Shown: piece by piece, positions 37,708 to 47,208 of the stretch | How positions within the stretch are numbered: position 1 is the first letter of the stretch | How the letters are laid out: each line of letters begins with the position of its first letter | DNA from: an uncultured Pseudoflavonifractor sp. | GTDB lineage: Bacteria > Bacillota > Clostridia > Oscillospirales > Oscillospiraceae | DNA: 64,000 nt | Assembly (NCBI GenBank): GCA_947425785.1 | Contig: CANEAY010000002.1 | Span: 95,289-159,288 of the forward strand | Direction: 5' to 3' | Notes under the pieces: generated by a model | What the model was told of the DNA's origin: nothing | What the model saw: the letters and a program-made list of their open reading frames with translations, nothing else | The model's database searches: none | Position numbers and translations under genes: made by a program

Positions 37708-38439
37708 TTAATCTTTGCTTTGATCCTTATCCTGCACCTTATCCTTGGTTTGCTCTTTGTCTTCGACTTGCTCTTTCTCCTGCGCATCCTCTTCCTCGGG
37801 CTCCGGTCTGGGATGCTCCTGCTCCCACTCGCTGAAGCGCATGAGCACAGCGGCGACCTCGGCCCGGGAGGCGGAGGCCTTAGGATCCAGATTCCCGTTC
37901 TTTTTTCCCACCAGGAGGCCCTCCTCCAACGCCCAGCATACGGCGTCCTGGGCATAGCGGCTGACCTTGCTGGAATCAGGGAAGCTGCTCAGATCCCCGT
38001 CGCTCTTGGGCTGCCCCATGTAACGCCACAGCATGGTGACCAGCTGCTCCCGGGTGACTTCCGCATCGGGAAGCACACCGTTGGAGACTTTGTTCTGCAC
38101 AGCCCAGCCCTGGCCCTTGACAAACCAGGTGTTTCCGCCGGAGGTATCCACGCCGTCATAGCGGGCCAATACGGTCATGAGCATGGCCCGGGTCATAGTG
38201 ACCTCAGGACTGAAGCGGGTATGCTTCTTGTTGGTGCCGTTCATGATGCCGTGGTCATAGACGTAGATCACGGCGTCGTGGTACCAGGCGTTGGGTGCCA
38301 CGTCCTCAAAGGTGGTCTGGGACGAGGTGAGGGCCGTAGGAACTGGAGTTACGTCCTTATCTTCCTGAGCCAGAGCGGCAGGCAACAGGCTGGAGGCCAT
38401 CACCAGAGCCAGAAGAGTGGATATTGCGCGCTTTTTCAT
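37708..38439 (-). CDS. S-layer homology (SLH) domain protein with charged low-complexity tail
   Basis: Signal peptide; SLH motifs FEDVAPNAWYHDAVIYVYDHGIMNGTNKKHTRFSPEVTMTRAMLMTVLARYDG and two more; tail EEEDAQEKEQVEDKEQTKDKVQDKDQSKD. Confidence 0.88.
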   Translation of the reverse strand: MKKRAISTLLALVMASSLLPAALAQEDKDVTPVPTALTSSQTTFEDVAPNAWYHDAVIYVYDHGIMNGTNKKHTRFSPEVTMTRAMLMTVLARYDGVDTSGGNTWFVKGQGWAVQNKVSNGVLPDAEVTREQLVTMLWRYMGQPKSDGDLSSFPDSSKVSRYAQDAVCWALEEGLLVGKKNGNLDPKASASRAEVAAVLMRFSEWEQEHPRPEPEEEDAQEKEQVEDKEQTKDKVQDKDQSKD

Positions 38440-38621
38440 TGGTCATCATTCCTTCTTTATTGCTCTATTCCATGGGGTAGGCATAGAAAAATGGTTTGAT
38501 AACATTATATTTGAGAATAGTTTACCACAAAAAAAGGCGAACTGCAACGAAAAAATGATATGATATGACATATTTTATGTCAAAGTATGCAGCCCTTCCA
38601 AAAAGGAAGGGCCGCACTGTG

Positions 38622-39224
38622 TTACTTTTTCATCTGAAAGGGCGCCATCTCCACCCGAACGAAGTAGCCCTGATCGTGTTTACAGACCCAGCATTGCTCC
38701 GGGGGGCGCTCGGCGGTGACCACATAGCCGCAGTTGAGGCACATCCACTCACAGGCACTCTCGTTGACGAAGAGCTTGCCCTGCTCCAAGAGGTCGGCCA
38801 GCTGGCCGAAGCGGTCGCCGTGTACCTTTTCGATGCGGGCCACGTTGGAGAAGAGGTGGCTGATCTCCGGGAAGCCCTCGTCCTTGGCCATGTGGGCGAA
38901 GGCCATATAGTCATGCTCGTACTCCTGGTACTCGTTGTGCTGGGCGGCCCGAAGGTGCTCCAGTACAGTGGCGTAGAGGTCGACGGGATAGGTGCCGTCA
39001 ATGGCGATGTTCTCCCCGGAGCACTTCTCCAGGTAGTCATAGAAGGCCCTGGCGTGGGCCGTCTCCTGGTCGGCGGTGAAGCGGAAGACCGCCTCCACCA
39101 CGTAGAGGTCGTTTTTCTTGGCCAGACCGGCGGAGAAGGTGTAGCGGTTGCGGGCCTGGCTCTCTCCGGCGAAGGCGCGCAGGAGGTTGCGTTTGGTCTC
39201 GCTGTTTTCAAAGGAAACGGACAT
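38622..39224 (-). CDS. Rubrerythrin
   Basis: NLLRAFAGESQARNRYTFSAG ferritin-like motif; C-terminal rubredoxin-like CLNCGYV...PPEQCWVCKHDQGYF. Confidence 0.94.
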   Translation of the reverse strand: MSVSFENSETKRNLLRAFAGESQARNRYTFSAGLAKKNDLYVVEAVFRFTADQETAHARAFYDYLEKCSGENIAIDGTYPVDLYATVLEHLRAAQHNEYQEYEHDYMAFAHMAKDEGFPEISHLFSNVARIEKVHGDRFGQLADLLEQGKLFVNESACEWMCLNCGYVVTAERPPEQCWVCKHDQGYFVRVEMAPFQMKK

Positions 39225-39275
39225 GGTGATACCCCCTTTGTGTAGATGGTACCATCATGTCCGCTTTGCACTGTT

Positions 39276-40190
39276 TTATGCTTTTTGTGCCAGAAAACTG
39301 TCCAGAAGAGTGTGGGCTTCGGCTATGGGATCGCCCTCCATGTCCAGCCAGTGGACATCCCTGTCCTTTTTGAACCAGCTGACCTGCCGCTTGGCAAACC
39401 GCTTGATGGCCCGGCCCAGCTCCTCGGCCAAAGCCTCCACAGTGGGGATGTCCCCGGTGAGATAGTGGAGGATATAACGGTATTCCAGGCCCAGGCCCTC
39501 CAGGAACTGGTCGGAGACCCCCTGTGTCCGAAGTCCTGCCACCTCTTCGATCATGCCCGCGTCCAGCCGGGCCCAGAGCCGGTCGTCAATGCGGCGGCAT
39601 ACCGTCTCCCGGGGATAGCTCACCCCCAGAGTGAGGACGTTGTAGCGGGGCCGGCGCTCTGCCTCAGCGTGGGGGTCTTCTCCGTTTTCCAGCTTTTCGA
39701 TGAGCCGCACCAGCCGGGGGCGGTTATTAAAGCAGTCCTCGTCCAGCTCCACCCCGGCGGCGGTGAGCCTGTCCCGAAGAGCCTCGGTGGGAAGGGCCTC
39801 CAGTGCGGCCCGCAGGATGGGGTCGGGAGGGGCCTCATGGAACACGTAGCCCTCTGCCACAGCCCGCAGGTATAATCCTGTGCCCCCCACCAGGAAGGGA
39901 AGATTTCCCCGCGCCAAAATGCCGTCGATGGCCTCATAGGCCATGGGCTGGAACTGGGCCACGGAAAACTGCTCGACCGGGTCGGCCACGTCCAGCAGAT
40001 GGTGGGGGACGCCCTCCATCTCCCCGGGTGTGATCTTCCCGGTGCCCAAGTCCAGGCCCCGGTATACCTGCCGGGAGTCGGCGGAGACGATCTCTCCGTT
40101 GTATTCCTTGGCCAGGGCCACCCCTAGACCGCTCTTCCCGCAGGCGGTGGGGCCTAAGATGACGATGAGATTGGGAAGGGACATGGTCAA
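39276..40190 (-). CDS. miaA: tRNA dimethylallyltransferase
   Basis: VILGPTACGKSGLGVALAKEYNGEIVSADSRQVYRGLDLGTGKIT; LVGGTGLYLRAV. Confidence 0.97.
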   Translation of the reverse strand: MTMSLPNLIVILGPTACGKSGLGVALAKEYNGEIVSADSRQVYRGLDLGTGKITPGEMEGVPHHLLDVADPVEQFSVAQFQPMAYEAIDGILARGNLPFLVGGTGLYLRAVAEGYVFHEAPPDPILRAALEALPTEALRDRLTAAGVELDEDCFNNRPRLVRLIEKLENGEDPHAEAERRPRYNVLTLGVSYPRETVCRRIDDRLWARLDAGMIEEVAGLRTQGVSDQFLEGLGLEYRYILHYLTGDIPTVEALAEELGRAIKRFAKRQVSWFKKDRDVHWLDMEGDPIAEAHTLLDSFLAQKA

Positions 40191-40879
40191 TCCTCCAGGG
40201 CCAGCTCGGCGGCCCGCTTGGCGTGGATCAAGGTGGTGTCGAAAACCGGCAGGGAGGAGTCGGCGGGGCGGATCAGGAGGCCAATTTCAGTACAGCCCAG
40301 GATGACGCCCTGGGCGCCCTGCTGCGCCAGGCTGTCGATGATCTTCTGGAAGGCCCGGCGGGAGTCATCTTTGATCTCACCCAGGCACAGCTCGTGAAAG
40401 ATGACGTCATTGACGACTTCAATGTCCTCCGCCGGGGGGATGACCACGTCGATGCCCCGGTCGATCAGCACCTGCTTGTAAAAGGTCTCCGTCATGGTGT
40501 ATTTTGTGCCCAAAAGGCCCACCTTGCAAATGTGGTGTTTTTCCAGTTCGTCCGCCGTGGCGGCGGCAATATGTACGATGGGGATATGGAGTATGGAGGC
40601 GATTTGGGGGGCTACCTTGTGCATGGTATTGGTGCAGATGAGGAGAAAGTCCGCACCGGCACTCTCCAGGCCCTGGGCGGCCCTGCCCAGGATCTGGCCG
40701 CTCTTGTCCCAGTCGCCGCTGGACTGGCACCGCTCGATCTCGTCAAATTCCACGCTGTAAAGGGCGATCTTTGCGGAGTGGAGGCCGCCCAGCCGCTTTT
40801 TGATCTCCTCGTTGATGATCTGGTAATAGGTCACTGTGCTCTCCCAGCTCATGCCGCCCAGCAATCCGATGGTTTTCAT
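40187..40879 (-). CDS. Aspartate/glutamate racemase family protein
   Basis: IGLLGGMSWESTVTYYQIINEEI; LLICTNTMHKVA; VILGCTEIGLLI. Confidence 0.92.
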   Translation of the reverse strand: MKTIGLLGGMSWESTVTYYQIINEEIKKRLGGLHSAKIALYSVEFDEIERCQSSGDWDKSGQILGRAAQGLESAGADFLLICTNTMHKVAPQIASILHIPIVHIAAATADELEKHHICKVGLLGTKYTMTETFYKQVLIDRGIDVVIPPAEDIEVVNDVIFHELCLGEIKDDSRRAFQKIIDSLAQQGAQGVILGCTEIGLLIRPADSSLPVFDTTLIHAKRAAELALED

Positions 40880-41028
40880 ATCAAGCCCTCCATACCGTAT
40901 CAGTTGTCTTTTATTGTATCATCGGGGCCTGTGTCCGTCAAGAAGGGGGAAGGGCCGCCCTGTTTGACAGCAGGGGAAGAATCAAGTACAATAAGGGACA
41001 TCGAATGTTGACGAAAGGAGGGGCGGGC

Positions 41029-42477
41029 ATGGGCTTTTTGTCCCCGTCCTATTTCCTCTTTTTCCCCATAGCGGCCCTGGTCTATTTCCTGCTTCCCCAG
41101 CGGGTGCGGAACATGTGGCTGCTGGGGTGCAGCTGGTTCTTCTACCTGTGCGCCGGACGGGAATATTTTCTCTTCCTGCTGGCTACGGTGCTTTTGACCT
41201 ATTTTGCCGCCCAAGCGCTGGAGAAGGGGAGACGCAGGGGCCTGCTGGTGGGAACCCTGTGCCTTTTTGTTGGGGCGTTGGTGGTGTTTAAATACCTGGG
41301 ATTCGGCCTATCCCTGCTCACCCAGCTGCTGGCCGCCCTGGGCCTGGACTGGTCGCCGGTGGTGCCCAAGCTGCTGCTGCCGGCAGGCATCTCCTTCTAT
41401 TTCTTCACCGCCATGGGTTACCTCATCGACGTATACCGGGGGAAGTGCCCAGCGGAGCGGAGCTTTGTGAAGTGCGCCCTGTTCCTCTCCTTTTTCCCCT
41501 ACCTGCTCTCCGGCCCCATTGGCCGGGGGCCGGAGCTGCTGCCTCAATTCGATAGTTTACATAAATTAAATTATGTCAACTTGAAAGAGGGTCTCCTCCG
41601 CTTCCTGTGGGGTGCCTTCAAGAAGCTGGTGCTGGCCGACCGGCTGGCGGTGGTGGTGGATACGGTGTTCGCCGCGCCCCAGAACTACGGCGCCCTCCAG
41701 GTCATCCTGGCAGCCTGTGCCTTTTCCATCCAGATCTACTGCGATTTCTCCGCCTACTCCGATATGGCGGTGGGCTCCGCCAAGGCCATGGGCTTCGACT
41801 TGATAGAGAACTTCCGCACCCCCTATTTCTCCCGCTCCATTGCGGAGTTTTGGCGGCGGTGGCACATCTCCCTGTCTTCCTGGTTCCGGGACTACCTCTA
41901 CATCCCCCTGGGGGGCAGCCGCCGGGGCGTGGGGCGGAAGTACCTCAATATCCTTATCGTTTTTGCCGTCAGCGGTCTTTGGCACGGAGCGGCCCTGTCC
42001 TTCCTGGTGTGGGGATTGCTCAACGGCCTCTACCAGGTGGTGGGGAGTCTGATGGAGAAGCCCCGGAGGGCCCTCCGGGGGGCTGTCCGCCTGGGGGAGG
42101 ACAGCAAGCTCCTTGCCCTCTGGCAGATGGCCTGGGTCTTTGGCCTTGCCACCATCGCCTGGGTGTTCTTTGAGGCGGGGACGGTGTCCGGCGCCCTGAC
42201 GGTGCTGGGAAACATGGTCAAGCCCGTCCTCTGGGACGCCGGTGGGCTGACGGCCATGGGTATGGACAAGCTGGAGTTCCTGGCCGCCGTGGCGGGGCTT
42301 TTGCTTCTGACGGCGGTAGACGCTGTGAGCCAGTACACCGACGTGACCCGGCGGGTGCTGGAGGCACCTCGGTGGGTGCGGTGGTGCGTCTATCTGGGCC
42401 TGCTGATGGTGGTGGTCATCTTCGGCAGCTACGGCACTGGCTATGATGCCCAGGACTTCATTTACGGACAATTTTGA
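41029..42477 (+). CDS. MBOAT family O-acyltransferase (AlgI/DltB-like)
   Basis: GPIGRGPELLPQFD; FSAYSDMAVGSAKAMGFDLIENFRTPYFSRSIAEFWRRWHISLSSWFRDYLYIPLGGSRRG; LWHGAALSFLVWGLLNGLYQ. Confidence 0.94.
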   Translation: MGFLSPSYFLFFPIAALVYFLLPQRVRNMWLLGCSWFFYLCAGREYFLFLLATVLLTYFAAQALEKGRRRGLLVGTLCLFVGALVVFKYLGFGLSLLTQLLAALGLDWSPVVPKLLLPAGISFYFFTAMGYLIDVYRGKCPAERSFVKCALFLSFFPYLLSGPIGRGPELLPQFDSLHKLNYVNLKEGLLRFLWGAFKKLVLADRLAVVVDTVFAAPQNYGALQVILAACAFSIQIYCDFSAYSDMAVGSAKAMGFDLIENFRTPYFSRSIAEFWRRWHISLSSWFRDYLYIPLGGSRRGVGRKYLNILIVFAVSGLWHGAALSFLVWGLLNGLYQVVGSLMEKPRRALRGAVRLGEDSKLLALWQMAWVFGLATIAWVFFEAGTVSGALTVLGNMVKPVLWDAGGLTAMGMDKLEFLAAVAGLLLLTAVDAVSQYTDVTRRVLEAPRWVRWCVYLGLLMVVVIFGSYGTGYDAQDFIYGQF

Positions 42478-42490
42478 GGAGGTGAGGGCC

Positions 42491-43531
42491 ATGCCTGTGG
42501 AAGTGAAGGAAGAGAAAAAAGCAAAGAGCGGAAGGCGGGAAGCCCTCTGGGCGGTGGCCTTCCTGCTGGCGGCAGCCCTGCTCCTCCATCTGGCGGCGGC
42601 AGTGCTGCGGCCCCTGCACATGAACTACGGCTCCACCTGGGAGCAGTACCTGGCGGAGCCTAAGGACTCTATCGACGTGCTGTTCCTTGGCTCCTCCTAC
42701 GCCTACTGCGACTGGAATCCCGGTGTCATGTATGACGAGAGCGGCCTGACAGGCTACGTAATGGGGGGCAGTGAGCAGACCCCCGCCATCACCTACTGGT
42801 ATCTGAAGGAGGCCCTGAAGACCCAGAGCCCGACCGTGGTGGTGATGGAGGCCAGCTCCCTCTTCTTTGACCGCTACCGCAACTACACCCAGATCAACCT
42901 GGGCTATATGCCCTGGGGGATGAACCGGGTGCGGGCCATCCTGGAGTGCGCCGAGCCGGATAAGAAGCTGGGGCTTTTCTTTGACCTCTATTTTTACCAC
43001 GACCGTTGGAAGGAGCTGACGGCGGCGGATGTGGAGAAGATATTTCCCGCCGGGGCGGATCATCTGAAGGGACACACCGCCGTGGATCAGGTTTTTCCCG
43101 CCCTGGAATATTCCCAGGAGCCCTTCCTCAACGAGCTGACCCAATCGGAGGAGGTGTGCCGGGAGAATCTGGAGGATTTTGCCCGCATTGCCCAGCTGTG
43201 CAGGGAGGAGGGCATCGACCTCATCGTCACCGTGAACCCTACCTACAGCCAGTATCCCCAAGCGGTCTACGATGAGTTGGAGACGGCGGTGACAGCCAAC
43301 GAGGGAGTGCGGTTCCTGGACTGGCGCAGCGGTTTTGACCAGATGGGCCTGGATGTGTCCAAACACCTCTATGACGGGGGTCACCTGAACCAGGATGGGG
43401 CTCAAATATTCTCCGCCTACACTGGGAAATTCCTTCGGGAGCTGGGCTATGAGCCTCGGCCCCAGACCGAGGAGAACGAGGCGGCCTGGGAGGAGACGGC
43501 GGCCTACTGGCGCACCATGGCAGCGCAATAG
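42491..43531 (+). CDS. AlgJ/SGNH-like membrane-anchored partner of MBOAT acyltransferase
   Basis: N-terminal TM; VLFLGSSYAYCDWNPGVMYDESGL (GxSxA-like nucleophile region) and HLYDGGHLNQDGAQIFS (DxxH-like) motifs; 13 bp after the MBOAT stop. Confidence 0.75.
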   Translation: MPVEVKEEKKAKSGRREALWAVAFLLAAALLLHLAAAVLRPLHMNYGSTWEQYLAEPKDSIDVLFLGSSYAYCDWNPGVMYDESGLTGYVMGGSEQTPAITYWYLKEALKTQSPTVVVMEASSLFFDRYRNYTQINLGYMPWGMNRVRAILECAEPDKKLGLFFDLYFYHDRWKELTAADVEKIFPAGADHLKGHTAVDQVFPALEYSQEPFLNELTQSEEVCRENLEDFARIAQLCREEGIDLIVTVNPTYSQYPQAVYDELETAVTANEGVRFLDWRSGFDQMGLDVSKHLYDGGHLNQDGAQIFSAYTGKFLRELGYEPRPQTEENEAAWEETAAYWRTMAAQ

Positions 43532-43565
43532 AAAAGAGCAGCTGCCCGCAAAAGGGCAGAAAATG

Positions 43566-43599
43566 GGGCGGTGAGGTAACTCGCCGCCCTGGTTTTTTA
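43566..43599 (+). terminator. Intrinsic terminator after MBOAT operon
   Basis: gggcggtgag-gtaa-ctcgccgccctggtttttt. Confidence 0.75.
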
Positions 43600-43605
43600 T
43601 GTAGT

Positions 43606-43878
43606 TTAGAGCCAATCGTCAATGACGTCTTGCAGATGGATGGGGCTGACCTGATTTCGAACCAGAAGATCCATCAGTTCATCGATGCGGGAAGTGCTGA
43701 CCGTGACGTTGGTGACCTGGGAGCTCTCCCCGCTGGCGCGGGAGGTGACGCGCACGCCGTAGCTTTCACAGAGAAAACTCCCTGCTGCCACCTCTTCCAC
43801 CAGAATGGAATAGTCGTAGGGGCCGATGTCTGTCAAGTCTGGATACAGTGAATACACATCCAATTTAAGTTCCCTCAT
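43606..43878 (-). CDS. Conserved hypothetical protein (DUF6514-like)
   Basis: 90 aa, MRELKLDVYSLYPDLTDIGPYDYSILVEE...SYGVRVTS...VTVSTSRIDELMDLLVRNQVSPIHLQDVIDDWL; ATG 43878 preceded by aggaggg. Confidence 0.65.
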   Translation of the reverse strand: MRELKLDVYSLYPDLTDIGPYDYSILVEEVAAGSFLCESYGVRVTSRASGESSQVTNVTVSTSRIDELMDLLVRNQVSPIHLQDVIDDWL

Positions 43879-44140
43879 TTTGTGGTACCCTCCTGCGCAT
43901 TTATGGACTGACCACATTATATTGTGTTTTTCGATGTTTGAAAAGAAAAAAGCTTCGACAGGAAGCGACGGGGGAGATGGATTATGTCTCCCGTATCCTT
44001 TTATCGGTCAACCGAATGTGCAAAAGCGGGTCGAATTGTCAGGAGCTTTGTTGGAAAATTCTTTCCATTGCGGCAAAAGAAAAGATTTGTTAGAATATTT
44101 TGAGGTAGAATGAGCGGGAAATGGAGGGAAAAGGAATAAA

Positions 44141-44380
44141 ATGGGTACATATCAAAGATTGCCGCGTTTTATCCTCTCCAGAGGGCTGATCCTGTGCGGA
44201 TTGCTGCTGGCGGGGACGGCGGCCCTCCTGCTCCAAGCGGGGCAGGGCGGGCCGGGGAGCCTGTGGCTCTACGACTGTGCGGAGGTCTTCCAGTTTGCCG
44301 CTCTGGTGAGCTTCGGCTGTGCCACAGTAGGGAGCCTTCTCATGGAGGATCTGCTGCGCTATTACGGGGAAAGGGAGTAA
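44141..44380 (+). CDS. Small two-TM hypothetical membrane protein
   Basis: 79-aa ORF with two hydrophobic segments; isolated, followed by a strong terminator. Confidence 0.55.
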   Translation: MGTYQRLPRFILSRGLILCGLLLAGTAALLLQAGQGGPGSLWLYDCAEVFQFAALVSFGCATVGSLLMEDLLRYYGERE

Positions 44381-44399
44381 AAACCCCTCATAACGATAT

Positions 44400-44438
44400 A
44401 AAAAGAGCTCTCTGCTATTTAGCAGAGAGCTCTTTTTA
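44400..44438. terminator. Bidirectional intrinsic terminator
   Basis: aaaaagagctctctgct-attt-agcagagagctctttttat. Confidence 0.92.
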
Positions 44439-44449
44439 TATCTGCTGGT

Positions 44450-45424
44450 TCATTTTTGGGGGAGCCCCAGACTTTTCTTCCAAAAGTCCTCTGCTTCCGC
44501 CAAGGTGGGCAGAGCCGGCATAGCGCCGATGCGGCAGACGGTCACCGCCGCGATCTGATTGGCGAACCGAAGGGCCGCTTCCACATCCAGGCCGGAGCCC
44601 AACCCCACGCAGAAGGAGCCCACAAAGGAATCTCCCGCGGCGGTGGGATCGACGGCGTTGATGCCCTCGGCGCAGGGACTGAACCGCAGGTGATCTCCGT
44701 CGTCCAGGGCGGCGCCGGCGTCTCCCAGCGTGATGAGCACGTTGTTAACGCCGCGGGAGCGCAGCTTTGCCGCGGCGGCCCGCACCCGCTCCATATCCAG
44801 CTGGGAGCCGTCATGGGGAATATCGATCCCAGCCAGGTCGGCGGCCTCGTGCTCGTTGGGGGAGATATAGGTCAGATGAGAGATGAACTCGTCGCTCAAG
44901 GGAGTGCTGGGGGCCGGGTTGAGCATCACAGGAACGCCCTTGGCCGCCGCGTACTCCGCCACCCGCTCATTGACTGCCATGGGGATCTCCAGCTGGAGGA
45001 TGACCATGTCATATTGGTCGATGGTATCCTTCAGGAAGTCCACCTCCTCCGGCCGGAATTCCGCGTTGGCGCCGGGGAGGACTATGATACGGTTCACTGC
45101 CTGGCCGCCCCGCTCCTCCACAACGATGAAGGAACAGCCGGTGGGGGAGACGGGGTCTGTGATAATGTGCTCCGTGTTCATGCCCGCGTCCTTGCAGACC
45201 TGGAGCAGCTCCTTGCCGTAAGCGTCGTTTCCCACCTTGCCCACCATGGTCACATTGGCTCCCAGGCGGGCGCACTGCACCGCCTGGTTGGCCCCTTTGC
45301 CGCCGGGAGCCCGGTTGAACTTTTTGCCCATTACGGTCTGCCCCTCCCGGGGGAAGACCTCTGTGGTGGCCAGGTGATCCATCAGGATGCTGCCCACCAC
45401 CAGGATATTCAGCTTTTTCTCCAT
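44450..45424 (-). CDS. rbsK: Ribokinase / PfkB family sugar kinase
   Basis: ILVVGSILMDHLATTEVFPREGQTVMGKKFNRAPGGKGANQAVQCARLGA; VDPTAAGDSFVGSF. Confidence 0.9.
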   Translation of the reverse strand: MEKKLNILVVGSILMDHLATTEVFPREGQTVMGKKFNRAPGGKGANQAVQCARLGANVTMVGKVGNDAYGKELLQVCKDAGMNTEHIITDPVSPTGCSFIVVEERGGQAVNRIIVLPGANAEFRPEEVDFLKDTIDQYDMVILQLEIPMAVNERVAEYAAAKGVPVMLNPAPSTPLSDEFISHLTYISPNEHEAADLAGIDIPHDGSQLDMERVRAAAAKLRSRGVNNVLITLGDAGAALDDGDHLRFSPCAEGINAVDPTAAGDSFVGSFCVGLGSGLDVEAALRFANQIAAVTVCRIGAMPALPTLAEAEDFWKKSLGLPQK

Positions 45425-45446
45425 GCTGTCCTCCTTTGTCAGGCGC

Positions 45447-46199
45447 TCACTTTTGCGCCAGCCAGCGCACCAGGTTGTTCCAGAAGGTGGTGTAGCCCTC
45501 CCAGGTGCAGAACTCCACCGGGGACCAGTGGGGGGCGCAGTCGGTGGCGTAGGCGCAGGTGCGGCCCTTTCCGTAATCCATCACAGCCACGAAGGGATCG
45601 TCACCGATCTTGGCCAGCACCTGGGCCTCCTTCTTGGGGATGAGCCGGTTGTAGCCCAATACGGCGGGCCATTGGGCGTCGCCCAGACCGGCCATAACAG
45701 GATGATCCTTTACGACCACCTGGGGGGTCACGCCCTGGCAGCGCTCCATACGGTCGTCGCCGATGAGCAGCTCCACAGGCAAGATCTCCTCCGCGGGGGT
45801 GTTTTTCCAAGCGCCCCGGGCCTGGATGCCCTGGAAGGTCAGGTAGCCGCCGATCATCACAAAGGCGCCGCCTCCGGCCACATACTCCCGGATAAGTTCC
45901 AGCTTATTTACGCACTGGTTGAGGCGCATGAAGGTGTTCATGGGCAGGTTGAAGGTGTTGGCTCCGCAGTCACTGACCATCACCACGTCGTACTGGGACA
46001 GCTCCTCCAGCGTCTGGGGGAAGTCCAGCTCCAGCCGGTGGGAGGGGATATGGACGAACTCCATCTCCCCGGAGGAGGTGATGGCGGAGCGAATGTAGTC
46101 CACCGCCTCCTCATAGTAGTCGTAGGTGAATACGTCGAAGCCCTTGGTCTCCTGGACGTGAACCATCCAGCTCTCACCGATAAACAAAACCTTGTACAT
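45447..46199 (-). CDS. Glutamine-amidotransferase-like (GATase1_like) protein
   Basis: YKVLFIGESWMVHVQETKGFDVFTYDYYEEAVDYIRSAI, VSDCGANTF, YVAGGGAFVMIGGYLTFQG, TDCAPHW. Confidence 0.8.
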   Translation of the reverse strand: MYKVLFIGESWMVHVQETKGFDVFTYDYYEEAVDYIRSAITSSGEMEFVHIPSHRLELDFPQTLEELSQYDVVMVSDCGANTFNLPMNTFMRLNQCVNKLELIREYVAGGGAFVMIGGYLTFQGIQARGAWKNTPAEEILPVELLIGDDRMERCQGVTPQVVVKDHPVMAGLGDAQWPAVLGYNRLIPKKEAQVLAKIGDDPFVAVMDYGKGRTCAYATDCAPHWSPVEFCTWEGYTTFWNNLVRWLAQK

Positions 46200-46226
46200 A
46201 ATGATCCGTCCTTTCTGTTATGGAGG

Positions 46227-47189
46227 TCAGGTCTGCTTTTCTGCGGCTGCCTCTTGGATGGCGGCGGCCACGGCCTTCTGCTTCATGTGCTTCCGGCGCC
46301 GGATCTGGAACACCGACATCACCACCATGCCCACGATGGTGATGACATAGGGCAGCATCTTCACAAAGTAGGCGATGCCCGCATCGGTAAGCTGCAGAAT
46401 GTTGGCTACCGTATCCGCCATGCCGAAGAGCATGGAGAAGATGGTGGCGACAACAGGGGAGCCGTTGGCGATGTTATTGGCGGACAGGCCGATGAAGCCC
46501 CGGCCGGCCACCATGTCCCGGGAGAACCAGGCCACGTAAGACATGGACATGAATGCGCCGCCCAGACCGGCCACCGCCCCAGCGATGAGGTAGGCGGTCG
46601 TCCGTATCCTGGTCACCGAGATGCCCACAGACTCCGCAGCGTGGGGGTTCTCACCCACCGAGCGCAGACGCAGGCCCAGCCGGGTCTTGAACAGCAGCCA
46701 CCAGATCAGGGCAGTGCACAGGAAGGCCAGGTAGGTCAGCAGACTGTGGCCCGACAGGATGGGGCCGAGCAGGGGGATGTCTTTGATGATGGGGATCTGA
46801 ATGGTGGGCACAGCCAGGCTGGCCAGGTAAGAAAAGGTGGTGCCCTTGGCGCCTGTGATCATGTAGAGGGCAAAGGTAGTCCCGCCCGTGGCCATCAGGT
46901 TGATGGCGATGCAGGTCAGGTAGAGCTCCGATTTGCCCACAAGGTTTACATAACTAATAAGCGCGCCAACCAGGCATCCGGCCAGCATGGCGCCCAACAC
47001 GCCCAGCAGGACGCTTTGGGTCAGGGCACTGGAGATGACTCCCAGCAGGGCGGCGCAGAGCATCATGCCCTCCACGGACATATTCAGCAGACCGGCCTTT
47101 TTGGTCACGGTGCAGGCCAGGGCGGCGTAGATGATGGGGGTGGAGAGTCTCAGGACGGAAAAACCGAAATTGGTGATAAAATTGATCAT
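46227..47189 (-). CDS. ABC transporter permease (BMP/nucleoside type)
   Basis: MINFITNFGFSVLRLSTPIIYAALACTVTKKAGLLNMSVEGMML; ATG 47189 chosen over the upstream ORF start. Confidence 0.88.
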   Translation of the reverse strand: MINFITNFGFSVLRLSTPIIYAALACTVTKKAGLLNMSVEGMMLCAALLGVISSALTQSVLLGVLGAMLAGCLVGALISYVNLVGKSELYLTCIAINLMATGGTTFALYMITGAKGTTFSYLASLAVPTIQIPIIKDIPLLGPILSGHSLLTYLAFLCTALIWWLLFKTRLGLRLRSVGENPHAAESVGISVTRIRTTAYLIAGAVAGLGGAFMSMSYVAWFSRDMVAGRGFIGLSANNIANGSPVVATIFSMLFGMADTVANILQLTDAGIAYFVKMLPYVITIVGMVVMSVFQIRRRKHMKQKAVAAAIQEAAAEKQT

Positions 47190-47208
47190 ACTATTTTTCC
47201 TCCCCTCA

